Shown here one piece after another: positions 46,695 through 55,419 of a DNA stretch of 64,000 bases. Both the position numbers and the translations under genes were made by a program. Within the stretch, counting starts at the first letter, position 1. Every line of letters begins with the position of its first letter. Below the pieces are notes generated by a model. It had not been told where the DNA came from. It worked only from the letters and a program-made list of their open reading frames with translations, and did no database searches. The stretch is from positions 62,001 to 126,000 of the forward strand of contig NZ_CP127390.1 of the NCBI RefSeq assembly GCF_030286045.1, in the 5' to 3' direction. The DNA comes from Propionimicrobium sp. PCR01-08-3. GTDB taxonomy: Bacteria; Actinomycetota; Actinomycetes; Propionibacteriales; Propionibacteriaceae.

Positions 46695-47642
46695 GTGAGA
46701 TACCTGCAGCTACGAAGCGACAACTCGTTGTGGCAAAGGCATCGCTGCACAGTCATGAAGGTGGTGGGCGTTGGAGCGGCGCTGACGTTGCTCGCCGGGT
46801 GCACGAGTGGAGCTCAGGGAACTGATTCGCTGCAGGCCGATGTCGAGGACATCCTCGACCAGGCGGGGCAGCAGGTGCTCACCCGGCTGGTCATCACCCC
46901 TGAGGCGGAATCGGTCAAGGTCGGGTTACGTACGGATGGCACCGAAGTCTGGTGGACGCATGACGGCGCCGGTGAACAGGTCGATCAGCCGTCGATCACC
47001 GGAGCCAGCCGTGCCGATGCGATCGATTTCGAGGCTCTGGCGGATCAGCTGAATTCGCTGCAGACGACCTGCAACACGAACGCACAGGTCGAGGCATTCG
47101 TCTCCGTGACCGGAGATGTGATCGCCGATTCGGTGTGCGATGGCACTATCGCTGCGTCGTCGATCAACGGATCCGAACCGCAACCCGTAGATCTCGACCT
47201 GACCGATGGCGAGGACCTCGACCGGGCGCTGGCCGAGGTGGCGGCCATCCTGCCGAACGGCATTGTCTATCAGCTCAGCCTGCCCGGCCCCGCATCTCCG
47301 CGAGGGCAGACCTTGCGTGCCGACGGCAATCCATGGGTATTGGCGGACGGCACCTCATGCCTGCCCGGTTATATCCGGGCGATGCAGCCCGCAGCAGGCG
47401 ACGGCCTCCGTAACTACGTATGTGATGGTCATGGTCAGCAAACCGTCGACGGCCAAACCCAGGAGGCGTTCGACCCGACCGAGATCCGTGGGGCAGATCT
47501 CGCCGCAGCCATCCAACAAGCGTTGGACGAGAGCGGCTACGACCCGCAAACGGTCTCGTACTACGCGATCGAGGAAATGCTCACGACCGGCCTGGTGCTT
47601 CTTGCCGTCGGGCCCGAGGACTATTACCAGGTCGCTCTCTGA
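46695..47642 (+). CDS. Putative lipoprotein
   Basis: From a GTG at 46695, four bases after the previous stop, the product is 315 residues with an Arg/His-rich start and a lipobox LAGC. From the ATG at 46755 it is 295 residues with the shorter signal MKVVGVGAALTLLAGC. I favour the upstream GTG because it supplies a basic n-region, but this is not certain. The mature part has two similar halves (residues DQLNSLQTTCNTNAQVEAFV, LRNYVCDGHG) with cysteines that could form disulfides. Family not recognised. Confidence 0.65.
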   Translation: MRYLQLRSDNSLWQRHRCTVMKVVGVGAALTLLAGCTSGAQGTDSLQADVEDILDQAGQQVLTRLVITPEAESVKVGLRTDGTEVWWTHDGAGEQVDQPSITGASRADAIDFEALADQLNSLQTTCNTNAQVEAFVSVTGDVIADSVCDGTIAASSINGSEPQPVDLDLTDGEDLDRALAEVAAILPNGIVYQLSLPGPASPRGQTLRADGNPWVLADGTSCLPGYIRAMQPAAGDGLRNYVCDGHGQQTVDGQTQEAFDPTEIRGADLAAAIQQALDESGYDPQTVSYYAIEEMLTTGLVLLAVGPEDYYQVAL

Positions 47643-47813
47643 GCGCGCGGCAATTTTGGGCCGAAGTGCAGCGTCCACACTGACGTCATGCCGAAACTGC
47701 TCGAACAAGCGTGTTGATGTGGCAGACGATCAGTTACCGGCAGTCCACAGTCCATGCGCGATTTAGTCGCGCTGAAGAACTGGCGCGTCGAGCAGCGCTT
47801 CTTTCGAGATAGC

Positions 47814-48182
47814 TCAGTTCTTCTTTTCGGCCAGCAGGTCGCGGATCTCCACGAGCAATTCGGTCTCCGTGGCCGCGTCGGCTTCGGGTTCCTTGTCGGC
47901 GTCCATGCGCTCACGCAGCTTGTTGACCGGCAGCACCAGGGCGAAGTACACGACGGCCGCCACCAGGACGAAACCGACCAACTGGGTCAAGAACGGCCCG
48001 ACCGGCACGCCTCCCGGCATCCAGTCGTCGAAGTTCGGCGGGCCGCCGAGCACCATGGAGATGAGGCTCAACACGATATTGGTGAACGCTTCGACAACGC
48101 TGTTGAACGCCGCGCCCATGATGAAGGCGACCGCGAGTTCAATGAGATTGCCGCGCATGATGAAGTCTTTGAAGCCTCGCAT
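47814..48182 (-). CDS. mscL: Large-conductance mechanosensitive channel
   Basis: The 122-residue protein has the MscL pattern: an amphipathic start MRGFKDFIMRGNLIELAVAF, TM1 through AFIMGAAFNSVVEAFTNIVL, a short extracellular loop, TM2 (LTQLVGFVLVAAVVYFALVL) and the cytoplasmic helix LLVEIRDLLAEKK. It opens under membrane tension to release solutes during osmotic downshock. Length is normal. Confidence 0.95.
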   Translation of the reverse strand: MRGFKDFIMRGNLIELAVAFIMGAAFNSVVEAFTNIVLSLISMVLGGPPNFDDWMPGGVPVGPFLTQLVGFVLVAAVVYFALVLPVNKLRERMDADKEPEADAATETELLVEIRDLLAEKKN

Positions 48183-48347
48183 GGGTACCTCTCGGATCGG
48201 GGGCAGATAACACCGGCAACGGCGTCCCTAGTGGTCGCCGACCCGACTGACTATAGGCAAACGCCGTTGGGCTCCAGCGGATATCTCAGCGGTTTGCACT
48301 TCGCCTACAGCGGATCGAGATGGTGTCCTGTCATTGACACTGCCCTG

Positions 48348-48962
48348 TCATTGCATGACGATCCCCATTCTCATCTGGTTGGACGCCGCAGCCAGTTGTG
48401 CCGCAGTCTCGGCGTCCGCGGCGACGACCACCAAGGCGCCGGACTCGCCGCCCAGGCTTCCGCTCTCGGTGGTAGGCAGTGCCGCGATCCGCACATCGGT
48501 CGCAATATCGATGACGCCACCGTCAGAACTGGAACCGACAACCGAGATACGGTCGCCGACGTGCAGCAGTGCGACCGTGGCTGCGTCCGGGACCCGGAAC
48601 GGCACCAACCGCTCGTCCGCCTCGGTCATATCGCGGCTACTGAGAACGGCGGCACCGGTCAGCACGCTTCCCTGCGTGAGCGTTGCGGTAAGCACGCGTC
48701 CGACCACTTCGTCCGGGTCGCTCAGCGCTTCGGCAGGCATCAACTCGATGGGCATCTCGATCGTGGTGATGTCGGCGGCGGTCAGGGTGCTGCCGGCGGT
48801 CAAGGCATGAGAGGCCACCAGCACCGGCGTCGATTCGGGTTTGGCCGGTGTGAGCACCGACAAGATCGCGAAGAGACAGACCATGGCCGCCGCGATGCCG
48901 AGACCACGCCGATGCCATCTCAAGAACCGGGCCAGTCGGTTGAAGGCTGATGCTGGATTCAC
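48348..48962 (-). CDS. SAF-domain protein, CpaB/RcpC-like
   Basis: The 204-residue protein has one N-terminal transmembrane helix (GIAAAMVCLFAILSVLTPA) and then an SAF domain (VLVASHALTAGSTLTAADIT to VLTATLTQGSVLTGAAVL) followed by a small beta domain (VGDRISVVGSSSDGG). This is the layout of CpaB/RcpC pilus-assembly proteins, but no tad pilus genes are nearby. In actinobacteria such orphans commonly sit next to mscL and an FmdB-like gene, as here. Confidence 0.85.
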   Translation of the reverse strand: MNPASAFNRLARFLRWHRRGLGIAAAMVCLFAILSVLTPAKPESTPVLVASHALTAGSTLTAADITTIEMPIELMPAEALSDPDEVVGRVLTATLTQGSVLTGAAVLSSRDMTEADERLVPFRVPDAATVALLHVGDRISVVGSSSDGGVIDIATDVRIAALPTTESGSLGGESGALVVVAADAETAAQLAAASNQMRMGIVMQ

Positions 48963-49276
48963 GCACCCATGATTGTTAAACGGGCAGCAAATCGTTCAAA
49001 TTTCCTGCGCGTTGTGGATAACCCGCGGTTCCCGAGATGACGGGTCGAGATTTGGGGGGTGCTCCTGCCTTCAATCGTTCAGGGTGCGAACGACTTGGAC
49101 AGGTAGGACACGCCTGCTGAACGGTCTCGCTCACAGTAGATCGCAACCTGGCAGAGTCTGCAGGTATTGCGGGCGCGAACGTGCGCTCGGGCAGCCTGCC
49201 CTCGTCTTGCAATCGAGAGTGAATGTGCCGGCGGGCTGTTGTGTTGTCGGCGCCCGGCGCTCTTGCTGTAACCCGG
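48963..49276. other. Intergenic region upstream of the SAF gene
   Basis: These 314 bases separate the SAF gene from the FmdB-like gene. Several open frames cross it on both strands, but none has a ribosome site or recognisable product. No strong inverted repeat or promoter stands out. Confidence 0.5.
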
Positions 49277-49612
49277 TCAGGCGGCGGCGGATTCTTTGGC
49301 CGGCGAGCTGCTCGAGTCCGACGAGCCGGCCGAAGCAGCGCTGCCGGAGGAATCGGACGACGAGGCCGTGCCCTTCGAATCGCTGGTGTCGGTGACGACC
49401 GAGTGACCGGATGCCGGGGCAGCAGCGCTCGAGGCCTTGCGGGAATCGGTTGCGTAGAATCCGGAGCCCTTGAACACGATACCGACCGCATTGAAGACCT
49501 TGCGCAGTGATCCGCCGCACTCGGGGCAGATGGTCAGCGGGTCGTCAGTGAACTTCTGAAAGGCCTCGAGGTCGTTGTGACAGGCCTGGCAGCGGTACTG
49601 GTAAGTGGGCAT
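49277..49612 (-). CDS. FmdB-family zinc-ribbon protein
   Basis: The 111-residue protein starts MPTYQYRCQACHNDLEAFQK and has the two CxxC knuckles (CQAC and CPEC) of the FmdB/CxxC_CXXC_SSSS family, the typical NAVGIVFKGSGFYATD sequence after the ribbon, then a disordered Ser/Ala-rich tail. The family binds zinc; its cellular role is open. The start at 49612 fits all homologues; 12 extra upstream codons are excluded. Confidence 0.9.
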   Translation of the reverse strand: MPTYQYRCQACHNDLEAFQKFTDDPLTICPECGGSLRKVFNAVGIVFKGSGFYATDSRKASSAAAPASGHSVVTDTSDSKGTASSSDSSGSAASAGSSDSSSSPAKESAAA

Positions 49613-49717
49613 CTGGCTCAGCTTTCGACGTTGTCTTTGGGGAAGCACCCGCTGCCGGTGAGTAGCACTCGGGCCTTCCGACTGCCAATCATAACGCTTC
49701 TGCCGGCCGCCGCGTTA

Positions 49718-50386
49718 TCAGGAGCCGGTCGTTGCGGTCAGTTGCCCAGGCTGATCGGCGCAGGTGGTCTTGATCGTCCGATGGGGAGTGACGAGCCAGT
49801 GGACCGGTTGATCGTGTGGCTCCTGGGGAGCCTGGCGAACCTCGTCCTCGTTGAGAAGCACGATCACCGGAGCGTCGGCACGCCGGTGCAGCAAGGCACG
49901 GTCGAACCATCCGCCTCCGGTGCCCAGTCGGCTGCCGTCAACACCCGCACAAAGCGCCGCTGCGATCACCACGTCGGCCTGCCGGAGTGCGGCACCGCCC
50001 AGCCCAAGTCCCGCCGGGTCGGGAATCCCGAAGACTCCGGGAACCAATTGATCGGTTCCCTCGAAGAGTGCCCAGTCGGGCGCGGGGCGTCTACGTCCGT
50101 TCTTGTCGACGCTCAATTTGGGGACGAGGAGCCGGTAGTGTTCGGCCAGTTCGCCGACCAGATCCAGCGTCCCGGGCTCGCCGGGCCTGGAGAGGTAACA
50201 GGCCAACGTCGCCGCGCCCGAAGAGGCGTGGCCATCCAACAGTTCGGACACCAACGCCAAGACCCGAGCGTCGCGCAACTGATCGTCCGCATGCTGCTCG
50301 GCAAGCGATCGTGAGGTTCGGCGGGCACGAATCTCGGCACGGATCAGTCCACGCGTGGGCACGGCTGCGCGTGGTTGCTGAATCAT
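49718..50386 (-). CDS. 5-formyltetrahydrofolate cyclo-ligase
   Basis: The 222-residue enzyme converts 5-formyl-THF to 5,10-methenyl-THF with ATP. The N-terminal RAEIRARRTSRS supplies the basic ATP-binding residues, ACYLSRPGEPGTLDL the folate region, and LGTGGGWFDRAL the glycine-rich loop (usually GxGGGYYDR). It is divergent from the MoeA-like gene with 17 bases between start codons, an arrangement kept in mycobacteria, where galU lies between them. Confidence 0.9.
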   Translation of the reverse strand: MIQQPRAAVPTRGLIRAEIRARRTSRSLAEQHADDQLRDARVLALVSELLDGHASSGAATLACYLSRPGEPGTLDLVGELAEHYRLLVPKLSVDKNGRRRPAPDWALFEGTDQLVPGVFGIPDPAGLGLGGAALRQADVVIAAALCAGVDGSRLGTGGGWFDRALLHRRADAPVIVLLNEDEVRQAPQEPHDQPVHWLVTPHRTIKTTCADQPGQLTATTGS

Positions 50387-50403
50387 TCACCTATCGTAGG
50401 GCC

Positions 50404-51666
50404 ATGCGCTTGTTCAAACGTCGCAGCGAACCTGTCGAGGTCGTCACCGAACCCGAGGAGACTGCTCCAGAACCGACTTTGCCCGAACCTCCTGCCGCTG
50501 ATGCGGATGGTCGCCGCAGTGTCGCCGACGAGAAAGAGTATCTGCTTTCGTTGGTGACGCCGCTGCCCGCCTTCGGCATGTACCTGCTGGATGCGTGGGG
50601 CACCGCCGTGTGTGAGGACATCATCACCGACAACAATCTGCCGGACGATGACCTCGTGGCGGTTGCCGGATATGCGGTGCGCGCCGACGATCTCGCGGGT
50701 GCCGGCGCCGGTGAGGTCCGGCTGCAGGTACGCGCCGGCGACAAGGCCCGCAAGCCCGGATCGGCAGTGCGGGTACGCCAAGGCCAGCCGCTACCCGAGG
50801 GCATGGACGCCGTGATCGCCGACCGGGACGCCGAGCTCGATGATCAGGCGTTGACCGTCACGCATCCGGTGAAGTTGGGGGAGCATGTGCGGTGGAGCGG
50901 CTCCGAGGCTCGCGCCGGGGTGCCGATCATGCGTTCGGGCGAACGGCTGGACGCCCGGAATAGCGCGTTGCTCGCACTCGCCGGCGTCGACCGGGTGCTG
51001 GCGCGTCCGCGTCCGAGGGTCGTGGTGCTGAGCGTGGCCGAGGAAGAAGGCCACACCGACGTGGAGTCGCCGCTGCTTGCGTCCGCCCTGAAATCCGATG
51101 GCGTGCAGGTGTGGCGGGTCAGCAATGCCAGTGGCACCGATCGTGAGCTGCAAGATCTGATCAGTGACCAACTGATTCGCGCCGATATCGTGCTGGTCTC
51201 AGGCGATCTGGATGATGCCGGCCAGCTGACCCGGGTGGTGGCGGCCATGGGTTTGATGGACGTCGCCGATGTGGCTCTCGAGCCGGGCGGACGCATCGGC
51301 CTGGCGCTGGTCGGCGAAGACGAGATCCCGTTGATTCTGCTACCGGACGATCCGGTCGCGTCCTATGTCGAATACCAGTTCTTCGTGCGCCCGCTGATCC
51401 GCAAACTGATGGGAGCCCCCGTGGTGAACCAGCCGGTCACCAGATGCATTGCGGGCGGCGAGCTGCGTGGACGCGAGGGAACCGTGTCGGTCAGGCTGGG
51501 CACGGTGCGCACCCAGGAGGGCGAGAAGGTCGTGGTACCGCTCGGCAGCCCGGATTATCCGCGATTGACCGACCTGGTCAGTGCGGATGCGCTTGTGGTG
51601 CTCGATGAGACGGGGCCGGTGATCTCCCTCGGTGAGCGGGTGGGATGCTGGCTGCTTGATGACTGA
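50404..51666 (+). CDS. glp: MoeA-like protein, probable gephyrin-like cell-division factor (Glp type)
   Basis: The 420-residue protein follows the MoeA domain order but has lost key residues. The VDGYAV motif reads VAGYAVRADD (Ala88 for the catalytic Asp). The molybdate/adenylate loop SGGVSVGD is replaced by VSGDLDDAGQ, and LPGNPVS by LPDDPVASYVEY. A Glu/Pro-rich tail of 40 residues precedes the fold. Together with the RimJ-like gene and a membrane protein gene downstream it reproduces the corynebacterial locus in which a repurposed MoeA paralogue, Glp, binds FtsZ and a membrane receptor, GlpR. Molybdenum insertion is unlikely. Confidence 0.75.
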   Translation: MRLFKRRSEPVEVVTEPEETAPEPTLPEPPAADADGRRSVADEKEYLLSLVTPLPAFGMYLLDAWGTAVCEDIITDNNLPDDDLVAVAGYAVRADDLAGAGAGEVRLQVRAGDKARKPGSAVRVRQGQPLPEGMDAVIADRDAELDDQALTVTHPVKLGEHVRWSGSEARAGVPIMRSGERLDARNSALLALAGVDRVLARPRPRVVVLSVAEEEGHTDVESPLLASALKSDGVQVWRVSNASGTDRELQDLISDQLIRADIVLVSGDLDDAGQLTRVVAAMGLMDVADVALEPGGRIGLALVGEDEIPLILLPDDPVASYVEYQFFVRPLIRKLMGAPVVNQPVTRCIAGGELRGREGTVSVRLGTVRTQEGEKVVVPLGSPDYPRLTDLVSADALVVLDETGPVISLGERVGCWLLDD

Positions 51667-52372
51667 AGCCGATTCGCCTGAACGGCCGCTCGCGGGCTGG
51701 CCGACGGGTGTCGTGCTGCCGGCGAGTCACCGGTGGCCGGTCGCCGTCCGGGCGGGCGCAGTGGTCTTGCGTCCGCTCGGCAAGCGCGATGAAGCCGCGT
51801 GGGATCAGCTGCGGTCGTCCAATTATTCGTGGACGCACGAGTGGGATGCGACGCTGCCTCCCGATGGAACGGGCCATCCGCTGCCGTATCAGGCGTGGCT
51901 ACGGAAGACGAACAAGCAGGCGAAGAGCGGTGGGATGCTGCCGTGGGCGTTGGCGATCGATCGAGATTGGCCCAGTTGCCCGAAGCGCACCGAGCACACC
52001 GAGGTGATCGGTCAGGTCACGGTTTCGAATATTCTCACCGGGTCGGCCAGATCGGGAGTCATCGGATACTGGATCGATCGCGGTCATGCCGGTCAGGGAC
52101 TGATGCCGGCGGCGGTGGCGTTGGCCTGTGACTATTGCTGGCAGGTGATGCGGCTGCATCGCATCGAGATCTGCATTCGTCCGGAGAACGCGCCCAGCCT
52201 GCGGGTGGCTGAGAAACTCGGCTTCCGTGACGAGGGAATGCGTCCGGCTTATCTGCACATCAATGGCGAATGGCGTGACCACCGGGTGTTCTCGCTGAAT
52301 CGCGGTGAGGTGCCCGGCGGTCTGCTGAACCGTTTGCTGGCGAAGGGCGAGGTGCCGGGCCTGGCGTCCTGA
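51659..52372 (+). CDS. rimJ: GNAT-family acetyltransferase, RimJ-like
   Basis: The 237-residue protein starts at an ATG at 51659 that overlaps the MoeA-like gene by eight bases. It has the RimJ/RimL pattern: VVLRPLGKRDEAAWDQLRSS, then VIGYWIDRGHAGQGLMPAAV (acetyl-CoA loop) and HRIEICIRPENAPSLRVAEK with LGFRDEGMRPAYLHINGEWR. It would acetylate an N-terminus or a small amine. It belongs to the conserved cyclo-ligase/MoeA/RimJ/membrane-protein block. Confidence 0.88.
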   Translation: MTEADSPERPLAGWPTGVVLPASHRWPVAVRAGAVVLRPLGKRDEAAWDQLRSSNYSWTHEWDATLPPDGTGHPLPYQAWLRKTNKQAKSGGMLPWALAIDRDWPSCPKRTEHTEVIGQVTVSNILTGSARSGVIGYWIDRGHAGQGLMPAAVALACDYCWQVMRLHRIEICIRPENAPSLRVAEKLGFRDEGMRPAYLHINGEWRDHRVFSLNRGEVPGGLLNRLLAKGEVPGLAS

Positions 52373-52550
52373 GAAACTGACGGAGGCTGCGCTCGTGCGC
52401 TCCGTTCTTCACCCGGTTTGCCAGCAACAGGCCAGTCAGGCGCACGACCCGGGAAGCGGCGCGCAGCGACAATCCTCCGGGGCCTAAGTTCGGTATCCGC
52501 GGCGCGCCTTGGTGACGGTGCGAGCGGTGGGCCCTAGTTTTGGTCGCGTG

Positions 52551-53315
52551 ATGACAGGAGTGATCTTCGGGGCAATCGTTGTCGTGTGGCTGATCATTCT
52601 TGTGCCGCAATACTTGGGCCAGCATGATCAGCAGGGCCGGATAGATGAGCGCACGATTGATGAGTTCGCGGACTCGATGCGGGTTATTCGCCGTAGTGGC
52701 GAGGCGGATGCAGATTTTCTGAGTGATTCGGGCGCGCCGGTTTCGACCCCGTGCACCCGGCGTGCCGCCAGGCGTGATCTGCATGCCATTTCGCATACCT
52801 CGATGCGCCGCCGCAAGGTTGGATTGCTCGTGCATCTCGTGATGGTTGCGGTAGGTGTGGCGCTGCCGTTCGTATTGCCGATCTCGCATTGGTGGACGGC
52901 GCTGCCGATTGGTCTGCTGATCGGGTGGATCGTCCTGAGCCGGATCAGCGTGGTGACCATCGACCGCATGCTCGCGGCCGAACGCGAGGAACTCGAATTC
53001 GGCAACGAAGAGATGACCGTCGTCATCGGAGGCTCCGCGATGAGTCATGAAGACGAGCACACGACCGAGACCGAGCGGTCGATCGATCTGGACGGCCCGC
53101 TCGCCGATAACCTCGGATCATTGTGGGACCCGATTCCGGTGACCCCCACCACATATGTGTCGAAGCCGTTGCTGCCGCGTTCTGTCCGGACGATCGACCT
53201 GTCCGCCCCGGTGTCGTCCAGCGAATTGGGCATGCCCGTTACCGCGGAGCGTCCGGTTGCGCAGTCGGACGATTCGAGCGCGCAAGACGAGTTGCCGCGC
53301 GCCGTCGGCGAGTAG
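52551..53315 (+). CDS. Membrane protein of the GlpR/SepX type
   Basis: The 254-residue protein has an N-terminal helix (MTGVIFGAIVVVWLIILVPQ), a cytoplasmic linker with RTIDEFADSMRVIRRS, two adjacent helices (VGLLVHLVMVAVGVALPFVL; WWTALPIGLLIGWIVLSRI) and a long Ser/Pro/acidic C-terminal tail with WDPIPVTPTTYVSKPLLPRS. This is the layout of the Glp receptor of corynebacteria and its relatives, encoded just downstream of glp and rimJ. The tail motif is the likely partner-binding segment. No ribosome site precedes the start, and TAGTTT upstream suggests a leaderless mRNA. Confidence 0.75.
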   Translation: MTGVIFGAIVVVWLIILVPQYLGQHDQQGRIDERTIDEFADSMRVIRRSGEADADFLSDSGAPVSTPCTRRAARRDLHAISHTSMRRRKVGLLVHLVMVAVGVALPFVLPISHWWTALPIGLLIGWIVLSRISVVTIDRMLAAEREELEFGNEEMTVVIGGSAMSHEDEHTTETERSIDLDGPLADNLGSLWDPIPVTPTTYVSKPLLPRSVRTIDLSAPVSSSELGMPVTAERPVAQSDDSSAQDELPRAVGE

Positions 53316-53538
53316 CTCGGCGGCTCCGGCGCCGCGGGTTTACCCCGAGCGATGGGAGCGTTGCTGTCAACGGTCACGTTGATCCCTGGGCTTTGAGATC
53401 GCCGCGGGCGAGCGTCTGAAATTCGCCGCAGGACGAATGCGCGCCCTCGTGGCGGAGGTCTTGCCATCCTCGACGACAGAGTTTTGGGGTGGAACGGATG
53501 GTTCGTGTACCATCATCGGGTACCGCGAAAACGGACAT

Positions 53539-53611
53539 GGGGCATTGGCGCAGTTGGTAGCGCGTCTCGTTCGCAATGAGAAGGTCAGGGGTTCGAATCC
53601 CCTATGCTCCA
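53539..53611 (+). tRNA. tRNA-Ala(CGC)
   Basis: The acceptor stem GGGGCAT pairs with ATGCTCC (one G-T pair), with D arm GCGCAGTTGGTAGCGC, anticodon loop TTCGCAA (anticodon CGC, reading GCG) and T arm AGGGGTTCGAATCCCCT. CCA is not encoded. A broken recombinase gene reads into it from the other strand, so it marks the edge of the accessory region. Confidence 0.95.
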
Positions 53612-54123
53612 CTCCACGCACAAGGCTCGAACCCTTGCCAACGTCAATGTTGGTAGAGGTTCGAGCCTTGTCGGCATCTGCGGCCCAGGTCAGCGCGTTG
53701 GCGTTGACCTGGGGGTCGAGCAGCATTTCGAAGGGCCGGTTGTGCTCGACGCGCAGCTCGTTGTCCTCGTCGATGAAGACCTTGGTGAAGAAGGCCCGGT
53801 TGCAGAGCCGCCGGTTCGTGTCGTCGCAGCGGGCGTAGATGTCGGCGCAGTTCGCGAGGAGCCCGAGCGCGTCGTCGAGGTGTGCGCGGGCGTCGGCGTA
53901 GTCACCATAGTGGGCGTCGATGCGCCGGGTCACCTTGTCGAGCTCGCCCGTGATGCGGTCCTGCTCGCGTTTGAGGACGCTCAGCGGGATGGCGTCGGCG
54001 TAGTGGGCTTGCATGAGCCGGTCTTGCTCGCCTTCGAGCCGGTCGCGGTTCGCGGTGAGCCGTTCGAGTTCTGCGGTTTCGGCGGCCATGAGCCGGTCGA
54101 ACTCGTGGTGCAGCATCCGGGAC
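53612..54123 (-). pseudogene. C-terminal fragment of a large serine recombinase
   Basis: About 160 codons remain of a large serine recombinase: the coiled-coil region (MLHHEFDRLMAAETAELERL, KREQDRITGELDKVTRRIDA) and the end block RAFFTKVFIDEDNELRVEHN. The catalytic resolvase domain and zinc ribbon are gone; the frame is cut at its 5' side by the IS3 element. The frame has no stop of its own before the tRNA-Ala gene, so the natural C-terminus was probably altered too. It cannot recombine DNA as it stands. Confidence 0.8.
53621..53670. repeat. Nested hairpin next to tRNA-Ala
   Basis: CAAGGCTCGAACC (53621-53633) pairs with GGTTCGAGCCTTG (53658-53670), and inside it CCAAC pairs with GTTGG around a six-base loop. 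It starts ten bases after the tRNA-Ala end, at the edge of the recombinase remnant. It may be an attachment-site structure or a terminator without a T-run. Confidence 0.65.
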
Positions 54124-54150
54124 TGATGCGCGATCAGGTGTCAGCTGGGG

Positions 54151-55074
54151 TTAGGCCGCCAGGCTGACGGTCGGGTTCATGATGGTCTCGTATTCGATGG
54201 GGGTCAATCGGCCCAGGCGGGCCTGCCGGCGGCGTCGATGGTAGGTCCGCTCGATCCAGGTGATGATCGCGATCCGGAGATCTTCTCGAGTTCGACAGCG
54301 CTTGCGGTCCAGGACGTTCTTCTGGAGCAGGGCGAAGAAGGACTCCATCGCGGCGTTGTCCCCGGCAGCACCGACTTTGCCCATCGATCCGATGAGGTGA
54401 TGGCGGTTCAGGGCGTGCACAAAGCTCCGCGCTCGAAACTGGGATCCTCGGTCCGAATGCACGATGCAACCAGCCGCATCACGACGCGTGACCGCGTTGT
54501 TCAGGGCGTTCACCGCGAGGCGGGCCTTCATCCGGTCGCTGATGGAGTAGCCGACGATCCGGCCGGAGAACACGTCCTTGATCGCGCAGAGGTAGAGCTT
54601 CCCCTCGTCGGTCCAGTGCTCGGAGGGGGCACCTCCCGCTGCGATCATGCGCGGAGCGCGCAGCGGGGGAATGTCAGTCAGCCATATCTCGTTGACGTCA
54701 TCGGCGGTGAAGTCGCGCTTGATCAGGTCGTCGTGCACGGGCGGTCCGGGGCGCTTGCCGTTCTTGCCGCGCTTCTTCCCGAACACCGACCACCACTGAT
54801 TGTCCCGGCAGATCCGCCACGCGGTCCGCTCACACATCGACTCACCAGCGGCTTCCGCTTCCCCGGCGAGGAACCGGTAGCCGAACTCGGGATCGTCACG
54901 GTGGGCGTCGAACAGCGCGTTCGCCCGGTAGGCCTCGACCAGCTCGGACTCGGTGACCTGCTGTTTCCGCCAGCGGTAGTAGGGCTGGCGGGAGAGCTTC
55001 AACACCCGCAAGGACACCGCGACAGGGACCCCGTCGGCGGCGAGCTCACTCACGAGCGGGTAGAGCCTTTCCCG
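54151..55074 (-). CDS. IS3-family transposase OrfB (integrase catalytic domain), disrupted
   Basis: The frame carries the HTH_21 part (SLRVLKLSRQPYYRWRKQQ) and the DDE catalytic core: EIWLTDI, HSDRGSQF and DNAAMESFFA, ending RRRRQARLGRLTPIEYETIM. Between WLTDI and EHWTDEGKLYLCAIKD there are about 16 extra residues (PPLRAPRMIAAGGAPS) encoded by a hairpin-forming insert. The frame lies +1 relative to OrfA, whereas IS3 elements normally use a -1 shift, so production of the full transposase is doubtful. No independent start codon is assigned. Confidence 0.75.
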   Translation of the reverse strand, partial: RERLYPLVSELAADGVPVAVSLRVLKLSRQPYYRWRKQQVTESELVEAYRANALFDAHRDDPEFGYRFLAGEAEAAGESMCERTAWRICRDNQWWSVFGKKRGKNGKRPGPPVHDDLIKRDFTADDVNEIWLTDIPPLRAPRMIAAGGAPSEHWTDEGKLYLCAIKDVFSGRIVGYSISDRMKARLAVNALNNAVTRRDAAGCIVHSDRGSQFRARSFVHALNRHHLIGSMGKVGAAGDNAAMESFFALLQKNVLDRKRCRTREDLRIAIITWIERTYHRRRRQARLGRLTPIEYETIMNPTVSLAA

Positions 55075-55357
55075 GCAGATTCGCCTGCGAGAGGTAGGCG
55101 GCAGCGCGGCGCAGGACCTCGTTCTCCTGCTCCAGCAGCCGGATCCGCTTGCGCGCATCACATAGCTCGGAAGATTCCTCTCGGGTCTTGCCGGGCCGGG
55201 CACCGTCCTCGACATCGGCCTGGCGCATCCAGTTCGTCAAGCAGGACTCCGAGATCCCGAAGTCCTTCGCGATCACCGAGAGCTTCTGGCCAGGTTCACG
55301 GTTCCTCGCAACACACACGACGTCGTCACGGAACTCCTGGGGATAGGGAGCGGGCAT
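55046..55357 (-). CDS. IS3-family transposase OrfA
   Basis: The 103-residue protein has the helix-turn-helix of IS3 OrfA (PYPQEFRDDVVCVARN; LSVIAKDFGISESCLTNWMR) and the leucine-zipper region RKRIRLLEQENEVLRRAAAY. The ATG at 55357 follows GGGAAGG. It ends 55046, inside the orfB frame. OrfA binds the element ends and pairs with OrfB. Confidence 0.85.
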   Translation of the reverse strand: MPAPYPQEFRDDVVCVARNREPGQKLSVIAKDFGISESCLTNWMRQADVEDGARPGKTREESSELCDARKRIRLLEQENEVLRRAAAYLSQANLPGKALPARE

Positions 55358-55419
55358 GGTGCACATCCTTCCCTGCGACGCTCTCCAGCGCCACAGATCA
55401 TGTGACACCTACCCGCGCA

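Noticed and set aside
53367..53635. Minus-strand coding continuing through tRNA-Ala with a GFEPLTF-type peptide
   Set aside because: This peptide is the antisense reading of tRNA sequence and recurs wherever open frames cross a tRNA; it is not protein-coding.
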